Below are positions 9,146 through 20,521 of a stretch of DNA of 44,411 bases, in pieces (positions within the stretch are counted from its first letter, which is position 1; each line of letters starts with the position of its first letter). Under the pieces are notes generated by a model, which ran no database searches, was not told the DNA's origin, and saw only the letters and a list, made by a program, of their open reading frames with translations. A program made the position numbers and the translations under genes. The DNA is from Branchiostoma floridae (lineage: Eukaryota > Chordata > Leptocardii > Amphioxiformes > Branchiostomatidae): assembly GCF_000003815.2 (NCBI RefSeq), contig NC_049985.1, positions 19,516,521 to 19,560,931 on the forward strand, given 5' to 3'.

Positions 9146-10300
9146 GAAGGAGAAACCTCCTAGACCGGAAGCGAGTCGTAACTACAACAAGGGTAATTAC
9201 CAGAAGGCTAAAGAGGACCTGGGTGTAATTGACTGGGATACAGAAACAGGTCAGATGGGGTTTTGGAAGCATAAGAAAAATTCTGCGAGATTCTCAATAG
9301 GGTGGCAGATGAGTCTATATCTAAGACTAGAGTAGTGCAGAGGCCAAATAAACTATACTTGAAAAACAAGCAATGGAATTAAAGAACAAGGAAAGGAGAG
9401 TATGGTCTAAATGAAAAAAAAAATGATAGTCTTGCAGATTTCTGAAGGTATGCAGCTGTAAGAAACTTACAAGCCTAACAACACAGCTGTGAAGATTATG
9501 AGCGCATGCTGGTGAAGGATCTCAAATATAATCCCAAAAACTCCTGGAGGTACACAAAGTCCCGACTCAGCACGAGGCCTAGGCTGTTAAAGAAACCCGC
9601 AAGTGAACTGACATACTGTTTATCTGTAACAGTTGTTTTCAGGAAGTCGCTTGAGTCTGGATGCTTGCTAGCTGACTGGAAAACATATTCCCAATCCATA
9701 AGAAGGGAAGCAGACAGGACCCAGAAAACTATATATATGGTAGTCATTAGGGATGTACTAGTTAACCATCAAATAGTGAATGAGCTATTTACGGATGCCC
9801 AGCACGGGTTTGTCCACAAAAGATCCTGTACCATGTACCACACAATTAAAGGTAGTCATAAACGACTTGTTGCAATGCCTCTAGAGGAGGAACCAGTGTA
9901 TAGTGTCTACTTGACCGTAGAAAGGCATTCGACTCTGTTCCTCACCAGAGGTTGCTTGTTAAGCATGATGTCAAGAGTGGAATACACCAGGGGCCTAACT
10001 TGGGTTGTTTGCTGTCTTCATGAATGACGTCCCTGGTGTGTTGAGCAGTACAGTCAGAATCTTTGATGATCATAACAGCAAGATTTACAGACCCATTCTT
10101 TGTAAGACAGATCAGGAAGCGCTCCAGTATGATCTCCAAGCTGTGCAACTACCAATGATGGGAAATTTAAAGTTCTTCACTTGGGCAAAAGGAACCAGAG
10201 GGTATTGGAACAAACTTAAGTAGAAAAAGACCTTAGGGTGTCTGTGGACGACCAGCTGTAATTCTATGTCAACACTACGATTACAGCCCCAAAGCAAATC
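9146..10300 (+). pseudogene. Decayed LINE ORF2 (CR1/L2-like), linker and reverse transcriptase
   Basis: Pieces in shifting frames: NKGNYQKAKEDLGVIDWDT-type linker (~9188-9235), LKYNPKNSWRYTKSR (9520s), SGCLLADWK (9655), RDVLVNHQIVNELFTDAQHG (9745-9805) with GFVHKRSCT after it, then FAVFMNDVPGVLSSTVRIFDD (10005-10067) followed by KIYRPI and TDQEALQYDLQAVQ. These match the order of LINE reverse-transcriptase motifs. The catalytic box reads FDD where FADD is usual, and deletions remove the segment before it. Non-functional. Confidence 0.75.
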
Positions 10301-10349
10301 AAGTACCATATATTGCTGCCATCACAACGTTGCCTTTGAACATCATCAT

Positions 10350-10620
10350 CGTATTGAAGCCATGGGACAAGCAACCCTTATTGCTTTACCTAAACTAAAA
10401 GACGCCACCATGACCGCCTGCAAACTACATAGTTCTCTTGAACAGTATACGTAAGATCCTGTCTACCGTCATTTTACAACGCATCAGGGACAAATTAGAT
10501 GCCTTTACAAGGCGATATCAAAGTGGCTTCAAGAGAAGGCTCAATTGGGCGGATATACTAGTAGTCTGGGCCAAGCGTATGCTTGTCTCAGTGGTTATCA
10601 AAGTTACCTGCGTGTCCTAG
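10350..10620 (+). pseudogene. Second reverse-transcriptase scrap
   Basis: ATLIALPKLKD (10369-10400) and, after a frame change, NSIRKILSTVILQRIRDKLD then AFTRRYQSGFKRRLNWADI resemble the conserved 'LIALPKP...LNSIRK..S..L..RI...S.FR.G.S..D' block of another LINE family. It is separate from the element just upstream and too short to assign to a clade. Confidence 0.6.
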
Positions 10621-12405
10621 AGTGCTGTTTGTGTGTCTGTCCATCTAGCGGGATAGCCCTCGCCAGGAAGTATGGCTGAGCATTTTTTTTGAAATAAATT
10701 TGTTCCATAAGACTTTGTGTTTCTCTAGGCCTATTTTGATAATGTTTCATGTTTTCCCCACCAATGGAACAATTTGACCCACAGATTAGTAAAATTATTG
10801 TTTTCCACTCGTTCTCATTGAAATATGCATAATGGCAATTTTTTGTTAAAAAAAATGGCAACTTATTAGTTACCAATAACGTTGGTTACAACAATAAATT
10901 TTACCCTTTTTTTCTTAGAATTAATTCGAATCATTGGCTACATCATTTAGGTTTACGTGGACGTCCCTATGGACATTTAAAAAAGTAGGCAGCATTTTAC
11001 ACCAGGTCTGACAGAAAGCTTAGAAAGCATCCAACAATGGTAACGTTTGTTACAACAATTGTGTACAACGTTTTGTTTAGCAAGGTGGGATACAAATGGC
11101 AGTCAGTGACCCTTTCTTCTTTCTTTAAAAGCCAGAAAAATTGTAAAGCGTCACAAAAACAGTCATTTCTAGTCTAACTGACTTATACGTGGATAACATA
11201 ACCGTGGCAACCATCGTACTCATGGTGGTAACGTTTGTTACCGAATTTGGCAACAGGCAAAATCCCATGATAATCTTCTGAGCCATCAACCAATATTTTT
11301 CGTAAAACATTACAAGAATTGTGGAAAAAACCAAATGACCAGTAATGTTGTCTATGATTTGCTCCATATTGAGTCGTAAAGGCAGGCGACAATAATGTTA
11401 AGTTTTATTGTGAGAAATGCGATGGTTTAAAACTCTGATCTAACGGCTAGCCGCTCTCTTCGCTTCGATGCCCATAACCATAAAGTTACGTAACAAATAG
11501 TCAGTAGTCAATACCTTCCGATGAATCGTGGTTATTTTGTACATTGAACATTAAACGTGAAATATGCAGCTGGTTCGGCAAACACATACAAACATTTTAC
11601 TACGGACGGTTAAATATATCATACGTACTGTTCAACAATGTATTAATCCTATGCCACGTCCGGGCATGCCTTTCACCGGTACCGATCCTACAAACGTTTC
11701 AACCTCGTCGATCGTCAAGCAGCCTAAAAGTCGTTTCCGTCCCGAGAAGTTTTTTAGATAATTCTATAAAGCATGTTGTGGTCATGGTAGTAGGAGAACA
11801 AAGCAAGTGGGGTCCGGCCTCAGAAACAAATCCGTAACTCAAGAATAACCTCATAGAAATTCTGTTGAAAGGCTTCGGGATAATCCTAAACACTTCTCCT
11901 ATAATGCTGTGTAGGACACAATGCTGCAAAATCATAAGACACATAAAGCATAGGACTAACGTAAGAGAAATAATTTCAGATATTTAGGAAAACTTAAAAC
12001 GGTCACTACTAACCTGTGGCGCTAAAAGAGAAATCCAGTTAAGTTCCCCTTTTCTCAGAGACCTAGTCACTCTGAGCTTAGGGAGTGAGGTTCAAAATTT
12101 ATAGCCGCTTGCGCGTTCAACTCAGCTGCCAATCATCCAGATATTGCCTTTTAAGGCAGATTGTACCTGCATTGTGTATGGAAGGGAAGAACGCACGTTG
12201 TGACTGGCGAAAGAAACTTGCTGCAAAGATTAGGTCAAATTTGGAAGGTGTCCAATAGCACGTCGCGCATGACACAAAAAGGGCCTACACAGCTGTAGAC
12301 ATAGACCCGGATGTTAACTGGTGCCACGGCAGAAAGGAATCTGTTAAACCCGACTCACGATTGACGGATCCATAAAGATCTTGTCCTTCAAATAAACAAT
12401 TTGGC
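10621..12405. other. AT-rich non-genic DNA
   Basis: No supported gene. Several 'gtaacgtttgttac'-like blocks recur (10880, 11040, 11230). ORFs up to 97 residues on both strands carry no recognisable motif. The right end may hold decayed 5' sequence of the next LINE. Confidence 0.4.
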
Positions 12406-12985
12406 CACAAAGCTAAACTCCTGCTGGTAAACTGCCAGAGTGTTCGAAACAAAACTGCTGAATTGGCAACTGTGATTGACACTCATAAACCAGACACTTT
12501 AGCGGGTACGGAGTCATGGCTCAATGAAAACGTATCAAGCAGCGAAATATTCCCTGACAGCTACATAGTACACCGTAAAGACAGACAGACTAGCCCAGGA
12601 GGTGGTGTATTTCAGGCAAACAGGGATGATCTGATTGTCACCCACAGACCAGATCTGGACACAGACTGTGAAATCATTTGGACACAAACCCAACTTGCAG
12701 GAAAGAAACCGCTCATGATTGGTACATACTACAGACCTCCATCGGACCAGGGAAATAGTCTGGGTGAGCTTGACAACCCTAGCTTACAAATAAAATGGGA
12801 ACTAAGATAAACTCCGACAACGTAATCATTCTTGGTATTAGGATGCCAGCACAGCAGTCATCGCTCAGAACCATACAGGATAAGCGCAAAAGCTTCTACA
12901 GTTAGTGGGCAACCATAGGCTTTTCCGAACGAACTAGAAATGGCAATCTTTTGGACTTGGTTAATAACCTAAAACGTAATTGAAA
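12406..12985 (+). pseudogene. Decayed LINE AP-endonuclease, 5' part
   Basis: Encodes KLLLVNCQSVRNKTAELATV, then DTHKPDTLAGTESWLNENV, PGGGVFQAN, and IGTYYRPPSDQG: the start of an APE-type LINE endonuclease (N-Q-S-V-R-N-K; TE-W; YRPP). The DFN motif is damaged (ILGIRMP where ILGGDFN is expected) and frames shift after 12810. It continues after the SINE as ERTRNGNLLDLV...[SINE]...VVPGISDHDVV. Confidence 0.75.
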
Positions 12986-12989
12986 AAAG

Positions 12990-13431
12990 AAACACTTCAG
13001 TTCGCCTCGTGACCGAGAGGTTGCGGGATCGAATCCGCCTGCCGTGCTACCGGTCTTGTGCCCTTGTGAAAGGCACTTTACACGACTTTCCTCACTTTAC
13101 TCAAGTGAAAATGAGTCGTCCCTCGGATAAGACGTTAAATTGAGGTCCCGTGTCTGGGGAGAGCCACACTCCGGGCACGTAAAAGAACCCGCCACGTGTG
13201 CGATGGTGCGATGTGAGCGGATCAAACCATTCCGGCCAAAACTGGGTAGGGAATTTCCCAAGCAGCCTCGTAACCCCTGCTTCGCCTATGTGGCTATGAG
13301 CTAGTGAAGTCAAGCTTGCCTAAGCTTGATGTTTCTGACTTAGGGAGAAGAGATGCTGCTACAGTTATCGCTATGGGCCGCTCTTCATCTTCATGATGGT
13401 AACATCAGGCCCTACGAACCTGATTTAGAAA
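12990..13431 (+). mobile_element. tRNA-derived SINE inserted in the LINE
   Basis: Starts with a 5'-truncated tRNA-like part: anticodon-arm sequence CGCCTCGTGACCGAGAGG and a B-box-like GGGATCGAATCC at 13025-13036. A ~350-nt body follows (aaaggcactttacacgac, gggcacgtaaaagaaccc). GAAAAAAG at 12982-12989 and 13432-13439 may be the target-site duplication. It splits the LINE endonuclease frame, whose next block resumes right after it. Confidence 0.6.
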
Positions 13432-13439
13432 GAAAAAAG

Positions 13440-13832
13440 TAGTTCCGGGAATAAGTGACCATGACGTGGTTCCAGTAGACGTCCATTTGTCACCCAAACA
13501 ACACAGAAAACCGAATAGGAAAGTGTACATTCGCACGAAATCTGAAAAGCCGGCTTTCAATAATGACCTTGAAGACTATGCAATGAACAAACACATTCCT
13601 AGCAAAATGACATCAAGCAGATGCAACTTCACCTAGTTTGACAGAAAGTTAATAAGGCATTTTCGGGAGAAACAACGTCTTTACAATAAAACTAAGACTA
13701 CAGGATCTATATTAGAACAAGAAGAAGAGGTCAGTAAAAGCAGAACATCAGCACACTGAAATACGTAGCAAAAATACTAGGAGAAGCTATAACTGATAAA
13801 CCCAAAATATTCTGGTCATACATAAGACCTGA
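13440..13832 (+). pseudogene. Decayed LINE endonuclease end and linker
   Basis: Encodes VVPGISDHDVVPVDVHLSPK, then RKVYIRTKSEKPAFNNDLE, MNKHIPSKMTSSRCNF, REKQRLYNKTKT and KPKIFWSYIR. The S-D-H-D motif is the conserved end of the LINE AP-endonuclease and the rest is the linker before the reverse transcriptase. Frameshifts and stops are present; the element ends abruptly at ~13835. Confidence 0.75.
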
Positions 13833-13961
13833 GGAGGGACCTTGTTGGGGTAGCCAATCAAAAGGTGGGGAGCACCATTTATCAAGACTGGGCTTTTCTT
13901 GGCATTCCCTGGACGGGGGGGGGGGGGGGGTCAAGGCGTCCAATATGACGACCTCTGTAAT

Positions 13962-14061
13962 NNNNNNNNNNNNNNNNNNNNNNNNNNNNNNNNNNNNNNN
14001 NNNNNNNNNNNNNNNNNNNNNNNNNNNNNNNNNNNNNNNNNNNNNNNNNNNNNNNNNNNNN
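13962..14061. other. Assembly gap (100 N)
   Basis: Placeholder-length gap just after a run of 16 G (13915-13930), a likely cause of sequencing failure. Confidence 0.98.
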
Positions 14062-15130
14062 CAAACGGCTTGTGCTAGAACAACCAAAGTTGGACACTTT
14101 TTCTGAAATATTGTTGGCAACAATTTCCAAGAATAGTATAAGTTTATAATTTTTCGTGTTGCCATGGTAACGGGTTTCTGTAAGGCAGATTTTACAAAAA
14201 TCACCAATTTTGGTTTAAACAAGGGGATTTTAAGATTTTCTTGCTAAACTATACTTCATTTATATATCTTTAATATCTAGCATATCTAAATCTGACATTT
14301 ATAATTAGATATTCATAAATTATGTTAATTTGATGACGCAATTGGTCAAAATCCAAGATGGTCAAAATCCAAGATGACCGACAATGTGATGATAAAAATA
14401 TAACCAGCTTATTTTCACACGGATTTCATCACTGCTTGGTATTTTCTTACAAAAAAACATTCACGTGAACGTTTTCCGTCCATTTTCAAGGGGTTTTAAC
14501 ATTATATGTTGAGAAAGATATGTATCTTAAGACATTCAAGGTTGATAATCCAAGATGACGGATACCTAAAGAAAACCGCTAATTTCGGTTCTATCAATGT
14601 ATTTTTATAATATCTACAATATCTTTTACAATAGAACATGAATACATTATGCTAATTTGATAACGTCATCGATAGCGGACCATGACGTTTTGCCTAAAAT
14701 CGTTGTAACTGTTTAAATGAAAGTTTGTTTTTTTTTTAGTCTATTCCCATCGTCATTTGCAATTATTTGCTGAAAAAAATGTAATTTTGTAAATTTAATG
14801 TGGTGAATAAAAGATGGCGGAGTCCAACCGGTGTCTTAGATATGCCTGGCGACACTGTATGACGTCATTTTGACGTCATTAATGCTGACATTGGCAACAA
14901 GAGTCGTAAAAAACATTATCATTCTATCTGCATTGCTGCTAATTTTTTGTAGCATACCTTGACGTTTTCTGGGAATACCCCCTTAGCGGTTCCATACAAT
15001 ACAGTCTAATTTATGATGTCATAATTACCTCATATTACATTATAAAAGCTTAAAATGTCTTTCAATCTTGAGATATTATGTCGACATTATTCTCTAATCA
15101 TAATTTGGTGGCCATGTAATAAGTGGTTTA
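14062..15130. repeat. AT-rich dispersed repeat with ~330-bp degenerate units
   Basis: Blocks such as 'atccaagatgac' recur at 14350-14380 and 14550, and 'ttatgctaatttgataacg' / 'ttatgttaatttgatgacg' at 14320 and 14648. TGACGTCA occurs twice near 14860-14880. GTTGCCATGGTAAC lies at 14158-14171. No coding signal. Confidence 0.5.
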
Positions 15131-16150
15131 GGAGTTACAGGAGTTAGAAGCAATCTCACCAACACACACCGTCCACAGATTACCAAAAAGCCCGATCTGA
15201 ATATGGTCAACTTTATTCAGATTGACTAGCAGATGATCTTTCAGGTTCTGTTTTAGGATAGCTTTGCTGTTTTACCCAAACAATTTTTGATTCCCCAATA
15301 CGAAAATGAAATACATGCGACTTGTACGAGTATACATATTGTAACCCTAGGTAGGACCTAGTGCTGCTGGCGATTAACTCTTAAAAATATGCTGGCGTAG
15401 CTTTCGTCGGTGCTTGCTGGGCGACTTGCACCCTCGATCTCCCAAGGTCAGAAATGCTGTGTGGGCGTACATCACCGGGGTTTGGATAAGTCTGTACACG
15501 TCTGTCCCAGGTCGTCCATGGCCGACTGATGACCTTGTGGTGAACTACTTTAATCTGCAAAAAATATCGTGATACCAATCTGAAACAATGCGTAATCATC
15601 AATCGAGATGTCAGAAGACATCCTGTGTATGTCTGTAAGGTTCAGATAACGTACAGGGTAAGTATTATTCTTCGGGAAGAAACAGGAAACAGACGTGGAC
15701 TTTGGAACTTTTGGGTTCCATAACAGGTTGTCTCCGTTTTTATCCAGTAACCATCAAATAAACACGTCCTCCCCACAGGGGTTAAGAAAAGGCCTTCCCC
15801 GTATGAAGGTTGATACGGACCTTGTCGTTGTTTCGTATTATTCGTTGACTGCTGGTGAGCCTAGGTTGGGGTGGCTAAGCTAAATGCCTACAGTACCTTA
15901 CTCGATATCTCACGGAGGAAAAATGCGCAAGAGAACGCGTCAGTTACAGAAAGACCTTCACATTACATGGTGTTTCTGCTTCATCTTCTTCTTGGATACA
16001 GGGTACCTCTTCTACGAACCCCTGCTGAGGTATCACAGGGGGGGGGGGGGATCCTTCAGGTGTATCACTACAACAATGTGCAAGGATTATCTTATAGAGT
16101 TACACCGAGATAGACCCATGATCTTATGCGTAACGTTAGGCGTAGTGGAT
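15131..16150. other. Non-genic; one weak exon-like ORF on the minus strand
   Basis: Minus 15560-15381 opens after a good acceptor-like TTTTTTGCAG and encodes KVVHHKVISRPWTTWDRR... to a stop, with fairly even composition. On the plus strand a strong donor (acagg|GTAAGTATT) lies at ~15660. Neither chains to a second exon, so no gene is called. A poly-G run is at ~16040. Confidence 0.25.
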
Positions 16151-16154
16151 TCTT

Positions 16155-17790
16155 TAAGCTAAGGGCCAAACCCACCGTACGTGGTTTTTGTCCGTACGTT
16201 TTTATGGGGAGGCCACGCGTCCACCAGGTTTTTTTATAAAACGTGGGAATGGACTAGCAAGAGCAGGGAGGGAGCACGTAAACGTACATTATTCGCACGG
16301 TTTCTTAAGGTTATAAGTATGTGGTGCATGCCGTGAGTGATTGCGTGCATCGCTCGTTGCGCAAGTGGTGAGTTGTACGTGCTGACAACGTACGATTTAT
16401 ATGCGATTGCCACATTACTGTCTGCAGGTCGTACTTACACGTGCTGCGTAGGTACGGTTTCCTTACTCACTCTACTTGTTGTATGGAGCACGCGCATATC
16501 TCGTGCGGGGGTTGAATCCACAGTCCTTGCGCAGAGAAAGTTCTGAATGCACTTAACGTACTACGGCATGTCTGCTTGCTCCCCAATCCGTTGGTTTCCG
16601 TACGATTTCGTACGGAGGCGGCACTTACCATTTACGGATCTCAAAAGATTGCCTACATTTTTGCACGTGGGCAGCACGCATTTGCACGTGCGTTGGGTTG
16701 TTCTCTAATACTAAGGGCACAACCTGCCGCACGTGTAATTTGTCTGTACGTTAATTTGGGAGGCCAAGTCCGACACGTTTTTCTAAAGACGTGGGGAAGG
16801 AATGGCAAAGCAGGGAGGGAGTACGTCTCAATGCACGTCACTCACACGGTTGCGCAAAGTCTTACCGTGTCGTGAGCGGTTGCTAGCATCGTTCGTTGCA
16901 CAAGTGGTAATACCCCAGTCACATTTTGCGAAAATCGATTGGACGACGATTCTGTGGCTATCGCCCGAGCCTCGCTTATAATAATAACTTTATTGCACAA
17001 CAATTGTACAAGGTACAAAGTATGGCTTATATGTGACAGGGACGGTTTTCAGGTGAAAAATACGTGCAACTCTCTGTCGATCTTAATATGGACGATCTTC
17101 CATCGATACGCCCAAAGATCGTGGGTAATGTGACAAAGCTTTTATTGAGTTGTACGTACGATGTCTGTGCGATTGCCACGTTACCACATGCATTCCGTAC
17201 TTACACGTGCTGGGTACGTACGGTTTCCTTACTCACTGGTATTGGCTGTACAGGGCTCGCGTGTCGCCCGTACTGGCTCGTGCGAGGGTCATGAGGTGGT
17301 ACTTCCCACTTACGGATCCCAAACGATTCCCCACGTTTTGGTGTAATGCAGGCATCTGGGACTGGTGGCGATAGACAATGATCACACTGACCCACGAGAT
17401 CTGCCGTGGCCGAGAAACGGTTTTTATTCTTCTCTGTCACATCATGACTGTCTCTGTGTGCCCTCTCTTTCTCAACTGGACCCTGATCACTGGTGTTCCT
17501 TCTTTTTATCTCCTAGCTGGGTGCTGACTAAACAAAACAAATTCTACCACATGTACTTGACAGGTCATTAATTAACTGTGATCATCTCTTTTGTTCTTCC
17601 TTATCTCATCTACTCCTCAGCAAAACACAAGATGTTTATCTGTTTCTGTCGATTTCTGAGAAATCTACCCAAGAATCGTTTTAAACAGATGTTGTCGATA
17701 TGGGCTCTATTACATTGGCACGTAGACAGCATGCATTTGCACGTACGGCGGGTTGAGCCCTTAGCTTTAGCGCTAGCTTTAAAGTGCTTG
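16155..17790. repeat. GTACG/CACGTG-rich tandem duplication
   Basis: Two diverged units of ~560 bp plus a partial third. Matching landmarks are 'aagggccaaacc' at 16161 and 'aagggcacaacc' at 16718; 'agcagggagggag' at ~16264 and ~16809; 'gttgtacgt' at 16372 and 17150; 'gcatttgcacgt' at ~16678 and ~17731. CpG-containing words are unusually dense relative to flanking DNA. No credible ORF. The second unit is split by a MITE. Confidence 0.75.
16909..17146. mobile_element. CCCCTGTCACAT MITE, copy 2
   Basis: Same family as 6714-6941. The homologous unfilled site is visible in the first tandem unit (caagtggt|gagttgtacg near 16370), which sets the insertion limits. Termini are AATACCCCAGTCACATT and, inverted, AATAAAAGCTTTGTCACATT. 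Confidence 0.8.
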
Positions 17791-18707
17791 AGGTGTACAG
17801 CTCTACTTCAATACGCGTACAAGCCGCCATCCTGCGTACTATTCTCCGAAGGTTCTCATCCACACAAAGTGACACTAAAAGAAGAGTGATTGATGTCACT
17901 CGAGATGTTCAAAAGTAATCATCAAGGTGTAGAGGTTTGTATTTGAATACTGTTTACCTCGATGTCAAACCTTCAAAAACACATTTGATTTTATTGAGAG
18001 GAAATTGGTGGCAGCTGTGCCTTTCTCAATGACATGACATGGAACTCAGAACCTATGGTCAATCACCACTGCAGGCCTGCGCCAAAAATGATATCTAGAA
18101 TACATATAGTTGTATTAAAGACTGGTAGCCTTCTGTGTAACTAGCTTTCATGTAATGTTTACAGAGCCTAATAGCCTATCAAAACTACCTCACCAAGGAC
18201 AGAAATTAGGCGAATTCTTTTGAAAAAATGAAATGGAAAGGTTTTGCATAAAACCACTGAGACTACTTTCATAACTTATAGTTGCAAACAACAATTCCAA
18301 GTAATTTGTCTGGAGAATAAGTTAGAATAAACATGCTATGATGAGAATTGCATAATATGATTGGCATGTTTATAAGACCCCCTTTTCATTTGACGGCGTT
18401 CTTGCCACGATTTCGATGCGACCTAAAATTAGCCATTCTGACCAAAGGTTCCAACCACTGCCGTATGGTGGAGTCGCCCATAAAATGCAGACATTGAGCA
18501 AGCCAGCTGGGGGAATAAGGCACCCCTGTCACCACTGTGTGCGGGGTGAATCACCATATACACATTAGGGATATGAAGCCGATGGCTGCACAGATCCACA
18601 ACTAGTAGAAGGAGTAACCTCCCTGTGACCTCTGGCGAGCTGGCGAATAGCGCCATCTGGTAACTTGCAGTACTACTGCACCGCTAACCACTGATTTGCT
18701 ACTTGGG
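17791..18707. other. Non-genic DNA
   Basis: No gene, array or clear repeat recognised. ORFs are short, overlapping and without motif. Confidence 0.4.
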
Positions 18708-20516
18708 CAGGCGCGGATTTAGGGGGGGGCGCACCCGGCGCGCGCCCCCCCTTTGGCTTGACCCCCCAAAAAATTCGGCTGGACCACCAAAAAAAAAGGA
18801 ATTCCACAAAGAAATCCAAAAAATCAGCTAAAGTTGCAGCGGAGTGGCGACAATACAAAGCCGCTAACCAACAATGCCAAGGCGCACTCCTCCCGCTTTT
18901 ACTTCCTCATTGTGTCGGTCTTTGCGGGCATAGCCAGAGTATTCCGTAACCAGAACGTTGGCAATACTCCCGCCCTCCTTCGGAACTCGCTCATGTTCCA
19001 TCTGACTCTAATATTGTTATCATATTTGTTATTTTGGTACCCTATTAGCCCATGTGGACTGAGCGACGCAAGATACAACATTAAACATTTATTCATTCAT
19101 ACTGTGACGGTAAATGTCAGGAGTAAAAATGTGTCAAACTTACGATATGTCTCCGCTAAGGGACTTGACGTTATTTACCGGGGGGAGGGCTGATGCAAAA
19201 TGGGTCAGGTGAAAAAACGGCGATCTTTTCCACTACACATGAACGATATTTACACAAAAGAAACTAAATTAATGTTCTACTTGGAAGAGACTTGGGTACA
19301 TTTTAGCGATATCGTGACGAAAACCGCTTCAATACTGCTGTAATCATTCCAAAACGGGAGTTATTTCGGCCAACCAACAAACTTGCCGAAAAATTTTCGC
19401 GCCATCATATGCATGATTACGTCATATGCACGCATCAGAGAGCCCGCTGTCACGAAAGTAAACATCGTAATGTTTTATCCCGTTGCCGTCCGTGAACCAT
19501 TCCGTCTACAAAGAACCGATGCACACAGGATTGATATTGATACCAATTTTAGTTGCTATAGTCTTCGTAAACTTCGTGCGAATATGTAATTACACGACAG
19601 AGGCGACTGCAGCAAATTTCTTATGGGGAGGGCGAACTATATTAACGTAATCCTAGGGGGTCCGGGGCATGCTCTCCCGGGAAAATTTTGAAATCTTGAC
19701 TATCTGAAACGATCTTTCCTAACTTTTGATGGACAAATTTTCTGGCAGACTAAGCTAAGTTAAATTATTTTTCTAGTAGGGTTTTTAGCTTATATTATTA
19801 AGGGCGACGACGCCCCCAACGTATTTTCACGATTTCGAGCGCACGAGCCGTCGCAAGGTAGGTCTGGAGAAAAATGTTGAAATTTGAACCCTCTGAAACA
19901 GGATTTTCTGCACTTTGAGGGATAAACTCTGCTGGTATACTATGCTAAATGTAATGACATTTCTGTCAGGGGAAAATATTTTTGATGGCGACGAGCGCCA
20001 GAGCGTCGTGGGCGCCGGACGCGCAAGCGGTCACCAGGCACGTCCAGAAAAAAAATTGAAATCTTGACCACCTGAAACTTCATTTCCTGCATTTCAGGAG
20101 CACATTTTGCTTGTATTTCTAAGGCCCCTTAGGCAATTTTTTTTCAATGGCCCTCCCCCCGGCTCAAGACATGTTTCGATGGTCGTTCCCCCAGGCCAAA
20201 ATATGATTGTTGAATGTGAGATTGCTAACTATAAAAATCAGTGTTCGTTCGTTTATTATATTTGTTCAGCCCTAAAAGTCAGTGTTGATTCGTTGGGTAT
20301 TTTTGCACAGAAATAGCTCTAAAATGCACCAGAGAGCCTCTTTATTTTAAAAAGTTCTCGGGGGAGGCCCCCCAAACCCCCCCAACGAGAGGGGGGGAAC
20401 CCCCCTCTCGTGCTCTCCCCCAGCGCAGCTACGCTGCGCTTTCGTGGCCTTCGGCCACGACCTGATATGCAACAGCATATGCGCCCCCCCTTTGCAAATT
20501 CCTGGATCCGCCCCTG
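18708..20516. mobile_element. 1.8-kb TIR element, possibly a non-autonomous hAT
   Basis: Left end CAGGCGCGGATTTAGGGG, right end inverted CAGGGGCGGATCCAGG, each followed by G-rich 'gggggggcgca'. TTGGG flanks both sides (18703-18707 and 20517-20521), a candidate 5-bp target duplication. The interior holds no transposase but has a three-unit tandem repeat. CAGGG-type ends are typical of hAT elements, but the superfamily is inferred. Confidence 0.6.
19670..20125. repeat. ~183-bp tandem repeat inside the TIR element
   Basis: Three diverged units, recognisable by 'tgaaatcttgac(t/c)a' or 'tgaaatttgaaccct' followed by 'ctgaaac' at about 19691, 19878 and 20057, and by CG-rich 'gcgacgacgcc' / 'gcgacgagcgcc' blocks. 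Confidence 0.65.
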
Positions 20517-20521
20517 TTGGG

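Noticed and set aside
13025-13036. tRNA gene
   Set aside because: Only a degenerate B box and anticodon-arm-like sequence are present, with no A box or acceptor stem; it is the head of a SINE.
15381-15602. Minus-strand exon-like ORF after a good acceptor sequence
   Set aside because: No upstream exon with a matching phase could be found, so it is only mentioned as a weak candidate.
16337-17374. Several overlapping ORFs in the GTACG-rich region
   Set aside because: They lie in all frames on both strands, follow the tandem duplication, and show no codon pattern.
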